Below are positions 37,401 through 46,679 of a DNA stretch of 64,000 bases, one piece after another (positions within the stretch are counted from its first letter, which is position 1; each line of letters begins with the position of its first letter). The notes beneath the pieces are model-generated. The model made no database searches, was not told where the DNA came from, and saw only the letters and a list, made by a program, of their open reading frames with translations. The translations under genes were made by a program, and so were the position numbers. The stretch comes from Malania oleifera (lineage: Eukaryota; Streptophyta; Magnoliopsida; Santalales; Ximeniaceae): NCBI RefSeq assembly GCF_029873635.1, contig NC_080420.1:57757457-57821456 (forward strand), in the 5' to 3' direction.

Positions 37401-40400
37401 TATTCAGGGTGTTGTGATACCTTTTAACTTCTCTCATGGTTTAGACTAGAAGGGAGCCTGATATGCACTGATACTCTCACCATCCTTGAAGTTATTTAAG
37501 TCATTCTGAGCCTTAAAACCTAAATTACTTTTTTCTTTAATATCTGGCGTTTATTGGCTCTGTGCCCTTGAATATATGCTTGCCTCTATATACATGGAAT
37601 ACAAGTTCCCATTGTTTGACATGTGTCATTCATAATGGAGCACTACAGATAGGCTCGCCCTGCGCCTGGCCTCCCTGTGGGGAGCTCAGCCAGCATATTT
37701 TTGTTGTTAGTTCTGAGGAAAAGATAATTCCTAGTTACTTATAGTTTGACCTGGTAATTTATTCAATACTATTATTTTGATGGTAGTAATTTTACTATGT
37801 AGTAGCATTACTAGTAATAATAATAATACTAGTAGTAGTAGTAGTCAGTGTTTTAAAAGCCGAAGGCGTGAGGCGTTTTACCCTCCATGAGGTGAGGTGT
37901 AAGCCTCAAGGCGTTGAGGTGTGAGCATTTTGGGATTATATTTTTTAAAAATAATTAATAAATAAAAAAATTTATATATAGTATAAAAATGAGAAAAATG
38001 CTAGAATAATGGAGAAACAAATAAAAACATAATTCTTAAGTATCATATAGGCCAATTTTAGCTAACAAACTCAAACAATTCATGTTAAAAATAAGCCATA
38101 AGTTTACAAAAAAAGAGAAAAAGCCAAATTACAGCATCACAATGTCTCATAATCCAAGATTCTAATTTCTAAGACTCTAAATCTTGATCAACAATGTTCA
38201 GAGGGAACTATCAAGATCTTCATCAAAGTCCTCATCTTGATCAAAATCATCTATAATAGGAGTTCTTCCACTAATAAATTCCTCTCCCACTTCAACATCA
38301 TCGTCTTCCTCAATTGTGCCCAATGTTGGCCTCTTGCATTTGTTTTGAGTGCCTACATATTCAATAAAGCTATAGGTTAGGAGTTAGGAGAAATGGAGAA
38401 TTATAAATTAGTAGATTCAAAAATGACTATTGATATGTATGTACTCAAGTTCTCACAATAATCACTAATCTTCCTTTTGCTAGGAAGATTAGAATGTGAG
38501 CTACCAGAAGCTTGTGTTTTGAGCATCATCTCCTTCAAAAGTACCGCGGGCAAAGCTCTAATAGCATCAACATCTAGGAGATGTTCATCATCAAACCAAG
38601 AAGTATCTTTTGGGAGGATAGGTTCTTTCTCTGTGATCCATTCATCATTTGAAGCTGCTTCCGACACCAATATTGGATTATAATTTTGTCTTCTTCTTAT
38701 AGCTCTCTCCTTCAGTTTGGTGTTGTACTTGACGTAAACTAGAGCATTCAATCTCTTGTGCTCTAATCTATTCCTCTCTTTCGTATGAATCTAAAAATTG
38801 AGTTTAAGACATTTAAATTTTTAGATATTAGAAGATAGTTTCATATTTGAATGAAACCATAATAACATGGCATTTGTAAGAAGTAAGAACTAAGAACCTG
38901 CTCAAATGTGCTCCAATTCCTCTTACATCCACTAGCACTACATGTCGGGCTAAGAACACAAATAGCAAGCTTCATGAATTCTGGGGTCTTTGTCCCAAAA
39001 CGCTTCCACCAATTAGCTACAAAAGAAAAAATCCAAGTTTAAGTTCCAAGTTATAAGAAGAAACAAGGATAGAGTACTACTAATTAACTTATTTTTATTG
39101 AAATATTATTTTTACCTGGAATTCTCAACATTCTGGAGTCAATAGCCACTTGAGACCCAAAATCCCCTCGTGCATTATCAAACAAATCCAATTGGATGTC
39201 TATAGCTAGCCTCTCCTCATATGACAACATTCTATCCATGCATTCATATAGTCCTTGCTTCACTTCTTCACAATCAGAGAAGTTCTCCTTATAACGCAAT
39301 TGGGGATTTAAATAATATCCTGCAGCATATAAAGGGTGATGAAGTTGTGGAGTCCATCTATCATCTATTTTGCTCCAAATGGGTCCATATTTCTTCTCAT
39401 TTCTAGAAAAATTTGCAGCAATTTTTTCCTTCGCCGAATCCATCATCTCATAGAGAGACCCCATGGCTGGTCTTCCCTCAGAATTAACTTCCCTTAGAAC
39501 ACATACAAGATGGACAACATTCTTGATAACATACGCCACGTGAGGCCAAAAATGTTGGTCAAATAAAATTATTGAGCGACTCCTTATACCTTTATGCATT
39601 TTTGCATATGTAGGTACCACATCTACGAAGAAAACATAGATTGAAGACCTTGCTTTTGTTTGTAAATGCTCTGAAGTGTCAAAAATGCAAGTAGCAAAGC
39701 ATATCACTACAGGGCGGATGAGTTCTTTGTTGTTGGTGAAATGCTTCCTCATCATTGCAAGTACATAGGAATGATTATAAATAAATTTCACAACTTGCTT
39801 AGCCTTTAGGATTGTGCTTGCATTGATCTTCAATTTTTCAATATCCTCCAACATGAGATCCAAACTATGTGTAGCGCATGGAGTCCAATAAAGCTTCTCC
39901 CTCTTTTCCAAAAAGCTTTTTTCCACCATTTTTCATGTTCTTTGCAGTATTAGTTATCACCTGCACAACATTTTCCTCATCAACTTCCTCAACCACCTCA
40001 TCCATATACTTAAAATCAAATCACCATTTTTTATAGAATCAAAAGCATAAATGGATTTTAAAAACCATGTTCCAGTAGGACTATTCACAAGGAAATTAAT
40101 CAAGACCCTTGAACACCCATCAGTCCATACATCAACCATGATAGAACATCCATATTCCTTCCAAGCTTTTTTGTGGTCTTTCAACATATCATCGATATCT
40201 TTCACTTCATCTTTAAGGATCCACGTCCTCATCTCATGCATAGATGGAGGCTTGAAACGTGGCCCATAATTAGCAATACCATCCACCATAACTTGCCAAT
40301 GTATGTCAGCCATCAAATTAAATGGTAAAACATTATCGATATCTTTCACTTCATCTTTAAGGATCCACGTCCTCATCTTATGCATAGATGGAGGCTTGAA

Positions 40401-42918
40401 ACTTGGCCCATAATTAGCAATACCATCCACCATGACCTACCAATATATGTCATCCATCAAATTAAATGGTAAAGCATTGTTGAACACACAACGGCCAACT
40501 TTCCTACACACTTCATTTCTTTCTTCCTTCTTCCATTTTGAGTTTAGAGTGGATTGTTTGGTCTGAAAATTGAAACTTATCCATTGGACCTTTAGCCTTA
40601 GGAGTATGTCCACTCCCACTATTCTGCTACTCAAAATCTCCAATTAATGGAGACATAGCACTCTGAGTCCCTCCTCTTGGACCCTACCCAGTCTCTTCAA
40701 CAAGTTTATTTCTTTTACCCTTCTCTTCTCGGAATTTTTCAAGAGCAATCTTGCACTCATCACTCATGTTTTGAGGGGTTTTTGGGCAAGGTTTCATTCC
40801 ATTCCTTGTTCCAGCCAAATGATGTTTAAATCTTGTGACAGTCTCACTACAACGATGATCACAAAATTTGCATCTAAAATATTTTTCTCCATCAACTTCT
40901 TTTATGTATTTACAAACAAAATCTTTTTTCTGCCCCTTAGAATCAACTTCAGACATGTTTCAGCAGGTGCAACAAGATTTAAACAATTAAAATTTGAAAT
41001 AAAAACCTTAGAGACCAGAGACGAGAACCTCAGACTTGTTGAACAGAGACTTCGAAAGAGAGAGTTGAGGCTTCGAGAGAGAGCAGAGGCTTTGTCGAGC
41101 TTCGGCAAGGCTTCAAAAGAGAGAGCAGAGGCTTCGTTGAGGCTTCGAAGAGAGAGCAAAGGCTTCGTTAGGCTTCGTTGATAGGGTAGAGGAGAAGAAG
41201 CTTTGCAGGAGAGAGAGGGAGGATAGGATTTCAGTGCATTCTGGGACCTGGCCTTTTAAAAATGTGTTTTAACCTAGGAATACCGAAAGGCGTACGCCTT
41301 GAAGCTGAGGCGTAAAAAGACAATGGTTGTTGTTTGAGGCATACGCCTTTTTGCCAAATTTGTACGATTTTATGGAGTTGTGCCTTTTTCACATACGCCT
41401 TGGTGCATTTTTGCCCTAAAACGCCCCTCAAAAACGCCTTTCAAATCACTGATGATAGTAGCAACAGCAGCAGTAGTAGTAGTTGTACTACTACTACTAC
41501 TACATGGGCATGGATGTAGTGTGCGCTCTATAACTTTTTATTTTTTAAAACTTTTAAAAAAGTATAAAAAAAAAAATAAAAAATTAAATTGTATAATGAC
41601 ATTTTGGGATAGTTGTTGATAGATATAGGGGTATTTTGGGATAATTATGAGTAATTTGAGGGATAAATTTGATATAATTATAAGGGTATTTTGAGATATT
41701 TGTGGGTAATTAAAGGAATATTTTGGAATAATCATTGGAAGTTATAGGGATAAATTTGACATTTTTGAAAGAGGACACCAAATGGGGGAATCCCCTTTAT
41801 AGTACTATACATTAGTATAATAATAATACTATGTATAACAATAAGGGTGTATGCTTAGTTTAGGGCTTCAAAACAAGGGTGAAGTGATGAGGTATGCTTA
41901 GTTTAGGCCTTCAAATTCATTTATCTTTTCCAATTTTTTTCCTTCAAATTTGAGCTTGAAATTTTCAAAAACAAATTTGACAGTAGAGTTACGATTCGAT
42001 ACCTCCAAAACTCAATTTTTACCAAAATTTTGATGTTGTAGTAGTAGTAATAGTAGTAGGCAAGATGCATTTTAGTAGTAGTAGTAAAAATGCATTTGAC
42101 AGTTGTATATATATATATATATATATAGAGTTTCGATTCAATACCAAAATTTTGATGTTGTAGTTGTAGGAGTAGTAGTAGTAGTAGTAGTAGTAGTAAG
42201 TGAGAGGGCATTTTAGTAGTAGTAAAGCGAATTTGATGGTTGTGTTTCGATTCGATACCTTCCAAAACTCAAAATTTTGGTAAAATTTTGATGTTTCAAC
42301 TGAAATTTAAGTCATTGTCAGTAGTAGTAGTTGTAGTAGGTGAGAGGCCATTTTAGTAGTAGTAAAAAAGAATTTGACAGTTGAGTTTCTATTTGATACC
42401 CTCCAAAACTCAATTTTTTAGTAGTGGGAATGAATCACTGAATGTCAGATATTTTATTTATCATCCCAGTTGCACCTTTTAAGTGAATGATTTGTTATAA
42501 AATTTATACTCCAGACAAAAGCAAGGCCTTCCTAGTTCTTTGAACTATTTGATCTTTTAATCCAATTCTATGCTGTTTTCCCAGGACACGGCAAGGGATA
42601 TTCTGAAGAATGCTGCGGGTGTGGTGGTTATTGATGATCGAACATCTAATTACTTCCCAACTCCATTGGAGGTATCAAACAAAGATGATGTTGCAGTAGG
42701 AAGGATACGCAGCGATGTGTCTCAAGATGGAAATCATGGGTAAGGCTGATTTGCAAATTCCAAGCCCTTCTCTCCTCCAGAAGGTACATATGTTTTAGCA
42801 AACCTTGATATTAATAAATGAGGAACTTTTATCTAGGTTGGATATCTTTGTTTGTGGCGATCAAATACGCAAGGGAGCTGCGCTTAATGCTGTCCAGATA
42901 GCTGAGATGCTGCTGTAG
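26868..42918 (+). CDS. ASADH: Aspartate-semialdehyde dehydrogenase, plastid, seven exons
   Basis: Catalyses NADPH-dependent reduction of L-4-aspartyl phosphate to L-aspartate-4-semialdehyde, the branch-point step to lysine, threonine, methionine and isoleucine in plastids. Exons: 26868-27569, 36148-36234, 36367-36411, 36525-36620, 36723-36824, 42585-42739, 42837-42918. All introns are GT-AG; introns 1-5 are phase 0, intron 6 phase 2. The product is 422 residues from 26868, or 379 from Met44 (26997), which is closer to the ~375 of plant relatives. The N terminus is Ser/Lys/Arg-rich, fitting a plastid transit peptide. The NADP loop G-V-T-G-A-V-G starts at residue 92. Cys217 in NPNCST is the nucleophile; Gln244, Arg323 and His330 fit the active-site set, with Cys-Gln (27) and Arg-His (7) spacing as in the E. 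coli enzyme. No internal stop; stop TAG at 42916. Introns 1 (8.6 kb) and 5 (5.8 kb) are swollen by transposons. The start codon is the main uncertainty. Confidence 0.96.
28050..28960 (-). pseudogene. LINE reverse transcriptase C-terminal fragment (intron 1)
   Basis: Minus-strand translation gives '[11 protein letters not shown]' followed by 'F-W-D-L-V-E-E-Q-V' and 'R-R-L-D-G' (28832-28930). This is the conserved segment just after the catalytic core of plant L1-type LINE reverse transcriptases. Further along (about 28380-28460) 'M-G-N-G-A-E-I-N-F' and 'K-D-L-W-I-G-N-T-P' match the region before the zf-RVT domain. Frames change often and stops are frequent. The element lies antisense to the host gene within intron 1. 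Its ends were not found. Confidence 0.6.
28961..29982. other. Intron 1 sequence without recognised feature
   Basis: No protein similarity or structured repeat was recognised. Near 29758-29785 'cattacgtaacggttgcggccgtta' is a short palindromic patch with 'taacgg/ccgtta' motifs that recur at 30655, 31790 and 32605. Confidence 0.4.
29988..30401 (+). mobile_element. TRIM retrotransposon, 414 bp
   Basis: Two 158-bp LTRs (29988-30145 and 30244-30401) share 'atggtcc.acattgg', 'gcgccttttatagg', 'gagggcagtgggccaaag' and 'gttgggcccaag'. The second starts TGTCATGG and ends CATTACA. Between them lie 98 bp starting with a primer-binding site, tggtatcagagcc (30148-30160), and ending in an A/G-rich tract (aggggagaa). 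CAGTC flanks the element at 29983-29987 and 30402-30406. There is no coding capacity. It has no 5S-like sequence, so it is not Cassandra. It is inserted in intron 1 of ASADH in the sense direction. Confidence 0.88.
30712..31743. mobile_element. Putative non-autonomous DNA transposon (intron 1)
   Basis: The left end GTAGTCAAAGGCGTG and the right end, read inverted as GTAGTCCAAGGTGC, are similar inverted termini. Next to each there are dense subterminal 'gaggc/gcctc' motifs (30724-30860 and 31650-31735), an arrangement common in hAT-type non-autonomous elements. The middle is T-rich and holds CTT (31199-31227) and TA (31426-31458) microsatellites. No clear target duplication was found. Confidence 0.4.
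31426..31458. repeat. (TA)n microsatellite
   Basis: About 16 TA units in intron 1. Confidence 0.9.
32720..34945 (+). pseudogene. LINE (L1-type) ORF2 fragment: RT and zf-RVT (intron 1)
   Basis: The start of the RT domain is readable as 'K-A-P-C-S-E-G-F-Y' (about 32800), 'T-F-I-T-L-V-P-K-K' (32925-32955), 'D-F-R-P-I-S-P-V' (32970-32995) and 'K-V-D-L-E-K-A-Y-D' (about 33177-33205). Later '[10 protein letters not shown]' (33497-33530) and 'G-G-R-I-T-L-I-Q-N' (33610-33640) mark the RT C-terminal part. '[11 protein letters not shown]' (about 34350) and 'L-C-P-N-V-C-S-L-C' (34447-34475) mark the zinc-binding zf-RVT domain. The catalytic YADD region between 33210 and 33490 is deleted or unreadable. 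Many stops. It lies in the sense direction in intron 1. Confidence 0.85.
34946..36147. other. Distal intron 1, no feature recognised
   Basis: T-rich intron sequence leading to the acceptor TTTGCAG at 36141-36147. No coding or repeat structure was recognised. Confidence 0.5.
38395..40956 (-). pseudogene. hAT transposase (BED finger, DUF659, dimerisation region)
   Basis: From the minus-strand start at 40956, the first ~90 residues form a BED-type zinc finger with 'C-K-F-C', 'C-S-E-T-V' and 'F-K-H-H-L' (about 40790-40865). A DUF659-type region with 'R-T-W-I-L-K-D-E-V' repeats and 'M-V-D-V-W-T-D-G' follows (40100-40430). A long continuous frame at 39929-39084 carries '[15 protein letters not shown]' and '[11 protein letters not shown]', typical of hAT cores. 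The C-terminal dimerisation segment ('N-W-W-K-R-F-G', 'L-A-I-C-V-L-S', 'N-W-S-T-F-E-Q') is at about 38895-39015, and the tail at 38751-38401. Frames are broken near 40680, 40430 and 39950, and some gaps between 39115 and 38780 are probably introns. Non-functional. Confidence 0.85.
40191..40478. repeat. 144-bp in-frame tandem duplication within hAT transposase
   Basis: Copies at 40191-40334 and 40335-40478 begin 'atcgatatctttcacttc' and differ at a few positions. The length is 48 codons, so it duplicates part of the DUF659 region in frame. Confidence 0.85.
41460..41515. repeat. Imperfect (GTA)n/(CTA)n tract
   Basis: 'gcagtagtagtag' is followed directly by 'tactactactactac', forming an inverted trinucleotide run just outside the hAT right end. 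Confidence 0.7.
41960..42425. repeat. Diverged tandem repeat with GTA runs (ASADH intron 5)
   Basis: About four units share 'aatttgacagtt', 'gagtttcgattcgatacc', 'ccaaaactcaa', 'aaaattttgatgtt' followed by a (GTA)n run and 'gcattttagtagtagtaaa'. They are centred near 41990, 42110, 42240 and 42385, so spacing is about 110-140 bp. The GTA runs differ in length. Confidence 0.7.
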
Positions 42919-43117
42919 TTCACATTTGATTCCACTAGGATGTATGATTAGGTGAGATGAATATTTTAGGGTTGAGGAAGCACTTGTACCTTGGATGGAG
43001 ATCTTTCCTGTTGCGAAGTAACTTTGGGTTACCCCTATTAACTTCCCCCCATGGAGTTTCCAAAATTTTTGATATATTTATTGGCAGTTAACTCCTTCCA
43101 TTTGAAGAAGTTTTTGT

Positions 43118-43126
43118 ATAAAATAA
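43118..43126 (+). terminator. Candidate poly(A) signal of ASADH
   Basis: ATAAAATAA, followed by a T-rich stretch, lies 200 bp past the stop codon. This is the most plausible near-upstream element in the 3' UTR, but plant signals are loose. Confidence 0.35.
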
Positions 43127-43129
43127 TTT

Positions 43130-43929
43130 TGTAATTTCATAACTTTGTGCACAAACATTAAAAATGAGTGAGAATATGTATCACGTGATTTGAATTAACT
43201 CTTTTCACTTGCCTTTCCATCCAACCTTTTTAGTGAGTATATCCATTGAGCATGTTTTATATTTTGCAAGTGAACTGAATTCTTTAGTATACGTTGTAAA
43301 ATTATTTATTAAGATCTGTTCATGCACGTCGACGATATTTTAATGAGAAAATTATAGGGGATTTAACTTGGGTAGGCCTCCTAGCCCTTAAACACAGATT
43401 TGGAGGAAAGAAAATGTCTCTGCTTATTAAGGTTGTGTTTGGGAGCTTAAGTTTTAATTTTTGGTTTTCTCGCCAATCTCCTTTCAGCCTCCGATGCAAT
43501 TTTGACTTTATTTGCTTCCTGTCTGGAAATGCCCCTGCTGAATAGCACGACGGGCTTGTTGATGTTACCTCTTGGACTGATTAAGATCCATAAAGATGTA
43601 GGCATTTCTTGAATAATACTTTCTATGATGTTTGCTCCGCAGAAGATGTATAGCAGAGCTGTTCTTCGATAAGAGATGACTAATAATGAACCGAAACGGG
43701 GAGATGTGATCTCTCAGTATCTTAGGCGTTTCTTGGGGATTAAAAATAAAATAAAATTGGAGGTTCCATCTGTTAAAGAATCCCAAAACATTTCAAAATT
43801 ATTAGGGTGAAGATCCATTTAATTCCATCATTGGATTTACAAATATGAAAAATAAATCCAGCTTTGTGTGTGTGTGTAAAAGCAGCTTGGAACAGTGATG
43901 AATTTATTCAATGAGGGGTTTAACCCGCT
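43130..43929. other. Intergenic, no gene recognised
   Basis: No supported coding region between the ASADH 3' end and the FR-type element. A short GT run (43867-43877) is present. Confidence 0.5.
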
Positions 43930-44522
43930 ATTGGAGATATTGTATACGGTTCGGTTCGGTTTTGGTTAGAACCAAAAATCGAACCGAAATTTTCGGTTTT
44001 GGGATTTCCAAACCGAAATTATTCTTTAATTGAAAACTGAAAATGTGGCGGTTCGGTTGTGGTTTTTCAATTTTAAACCAATTTTTTTTATAAAAAAAAA
44101 AAACTTTATTTTTCATAAAGTTGTTGAAAATTTATTGAGCATTTTAATTTTTTATAGGGATTCGTAATTTTAACAAAATAAAATTTGTTGGACACTTTTA
44201 ACAAAAATAACCTTTATTTTTTATAAAGTTCTTAAAAATTTATTGAGGATTTTTATTTTCTATAGTGGCTATATGGCTATATTGCATGCTATATTTTTAC
44301 TAGCCGTATTATATATATATATCTTATATAAATCAGTTTTTTTGGTTTGGTTTCAACATAAAATCGAAACCGAAACCGAAATCGAAATCAAAATCGAAAC
44401 CGAACATTTTTATTTTTGAGAATTGCAACCGAAACCGAAAATCGAAAAACTGAACCGTTTATGGTTTTGGTTCGGTTTCAGTCCGATTTTCGATTTTTCG
44501 ATAATTTTTGTACACCCCTAGA
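43930..44522. mobile_element. Inverted-repeat element rich in TTCGGTT/AACCGAA
   Basis: The left side has 'cggttcggttcggtttt' (43948-43964) and the right side 'accgaaaccgaaaatcgaa' (44426-44450), with further copies at 44025-44080 and 44335-44405. The right end 'gtacacccctag' matches a common plant pattern where such elements begin CTAGGGGTGTAC. This is probably a small non-autonomous element able to form a long hairpin; I cannot place it in a superfamily. Confidence 0.5.
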
Positions 44523-44775
44523 GATAATCTTGGAGATCATTTTATATCCCACATCGCACAAGCTAGTATGCAGGCAAGTGGTGGACTAAATTAGCATAGG
44601 GGGATTTTGAGTTTAACAGCAATATAAGCATGGTTGAGTTCTATCTTAGTCATTAAAGAGCAATATAAGTGTGGTTGATTTCTATCTTAGTTGCCTATCA
44701 TTCTTGATTAAGCTCTTCTTATTATTACCTTTCTCTTTGTGAATGAAGACTTTTATCAATAATATGCCAGTGTTG

Positions 44776-45114
44776 TGCTGGGCATTCTACTTGTGCCAAA
44801 CGCCAATACTATAACTAATGCCATTGAATACATAAAAATTAAAGTAATGTAAAACCTAATAATAAAAGACAGTAAAAAGAACAAGACAAGAATTTAATGA
44901 AGTTCGGTACAAAATTACCTGTGTCCTCGGGTGTTGACGATCAATACACTACTTCTTGACAAAGTACAGCTTTGAGGTGTGATTTATAAGTGGAGAGGTG
45001 AGCTCTTTATATTGCTTCAACCTCAAGTCCAAAAAACTCTTCCCACCAATGTGGGACAAACAAAAAAAGTTCAACACAACTTTTCTACCAATGTGGGATA
45101 AACAAAAACCAACA
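44776..45114 (-). mobile_element. 3' LTR of minus-strand copia element
   Basis: Just past the end of the RNase H frame, a minus-strand purine tract (GGTAGGAGATT) is followed by TGTTGGTTTT and ends ...GAATGCCCAGCA, giving a 339-bp LTR with TG...CA ends. 'cccacattgg' occurs twice near its start (minus strand). The partner 5' LTR is outside the window, so the limits are not confirmed by a pair. Confidence 0.6.
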
Positions 45115-46679
45115 AATCTCCTACCTTGACAATAAATTCAACAAATTTTTCAGTCACCAACATTCTCTGGAGTTCCACATCATTGGCTCCTTCCAAAAAT
45201 ATTCAGACTTGCAGGATATTGATCAAGTCCAAACAATGTTTTAACTTGATTGTTGTCACAATCTTGGTTAACATATCTGCGGGATTTTCAGATGTAGCAA
45301 TCTTCTGAAAAAGTATCTTGCCTCCATCAATAATATCCCACATAAAATAAAATCGAATGTTGATGTGCTTCGTTCGTGTATAGTAGACTTGGTTCTTTGC
45401 CAATTGAATAGCACTTTGGCTATCATAGAATACAACAATATGCTTCTGAACAACTCCCAAATTTTCAAGTAAACCTTGCAACCAAATAATTTCCTTGACA
45501 GGCTATGAAGCTGCCATGTACTCTGCTTCTATTGTAGACAAGACAATGGTAAACTATAAGGTAGACCTCCAACTCACTAGACCATTAGCAAATGTAAAAA
45601 CATATTCAGTAGTTGATCGACATTTATCTAGATCACCTGCAAAATTAGAATCCACATATCCAACAACACGTTGATCAATAGTATTATTTTTCTCAAATAC
45701 TATACCAATATCAATTGTATTCATAATATATCTCAAAATCCATTTCATAGCTTGTCAATGTCCTTTACCCGGATTATGTATATACCTGCTCACCATACTA
45801 ACAACTTGTGAAATATCAGGTCTAGTACAAACCATTGCATACATCATACTACCAACAACACTTGCATAAGGAACCTGTGACATATACTTACGTTTCTCAT
45901 CTAATTTAGAAGATAAAGCTATACTAAGTTTGAAGTGAGGAGCAAGAGGAGTGTTGACTAGTTTTGACTGTTTAGACATGCCAAAACTTTGAACTACCTT
46001 CCTTAAATATTGTTTTTGAGTTAAATTGACTCTTCCCCTCATTCTATCTCTACATATCTCCATGCCAAGTATTTTCTTTGCTTTACCAAGATATTTCATC
46101 TCAAACTCTTGATTTAACTGACTCTTCGGTTTGTTGATTTCTTCCCTGCTCTTTGAAACTCTCAACATATCATCAACAGACAAGAGTAAATATACAAAAA
46201 TCCATTTTGTAGTCTGCAAAAATAAACACAATGATCATGTTTATTTCTGATGTACTTGTGACCCATCATAAACTGATGAAATCGTTTGTACCACTGTCTT
46301 AGAGACTGTTTTAAACCATACAACGATTTACCTCGTTTACATACCCAATTTTTTTTTTTCCAGCAACCTGAAATCCATCTGACTAAGTCATATAGATTTC
46401 CTCTTCCAAATCACTATGTAAAAATATAGTTTTTACATCAAATTAAACTAGTTCAAGATCAAATTGTGCTACCAAAGCAAACAAAATTCGAATAGAAGAG
46501 TGTTTAATAACTGGAGAAAATACCTTATTATAATCAGTGCCTTCCTTCTGTGCGTAACCCTTAGCTACCAATCTAGCTTCGAAGCGAACATTACTTGCAT
46601 ATGGAAATCTTTCTTTCTTTACATAAACCCATTTGCAATGAATTGCTTTCTTACCCTTGGGTAGCTAGGCTAGCTCCTA
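45115..46679 (-). pseudogene. Ty1/copia RT and RNase H, decayed
   Basis: The minus strand gives the RT start '[13 protein letters not shown]' (about 46615-46655), then '[10 protein letters not shown]', the catalytic box as S-V-D-D (46169-46180; Y to S) and 'Y-L-G-K-A-K-K-I-L-G-M-E'. 'G-Y-V-D-S-N-F-A-G-D' follows (45650-45680), with RNase H 'Y-D-S-Q-S-A-I-Q-L-A-K-N' and 'T-R-T-K-H-I' at about 45370-45440. Stops near 46385, 46440 and 46660 and frame changes show it is dead. The order and motifs resemble Tork/Tnt1-type copia. The upstream part (integrase) lies at 59042-60249 beyond a gypsy insertion. Confidence 0.88.

Larger units (their letters stand above)
37846..41451 (-). mobile_element. hAT transposon (3.6 kb) in ASADH intron 5, antisense
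   Basis: The left end CAGTGTTTTAAAAG and the right end, read inverted as CAGTGATTTGAAAG, match at 12 of 14 positions, a hAT-type terminal inverted repeat. Subterminal 'ggcgt/acgcc' motifs crowd both ends (37862-37925 and 41285-41445). The 8-bp flanks GTAGTAGT (37838-37845) and ATGATAGT (41452-41459) agree at 5 of 8 and lie in a GTA-rich tract, so a decayed target duplication is plausible. The decayed transposase gene runs on the minus strand. The 5.8-kb length of ASADH intron 5 is mostly due to this element. Confidence 0.8.

Noticed and set aside
45126..45308. Open frame of 60 codons on the plus strand
   Set aside because: Antisense to the copia RNase H end, which explains the region.
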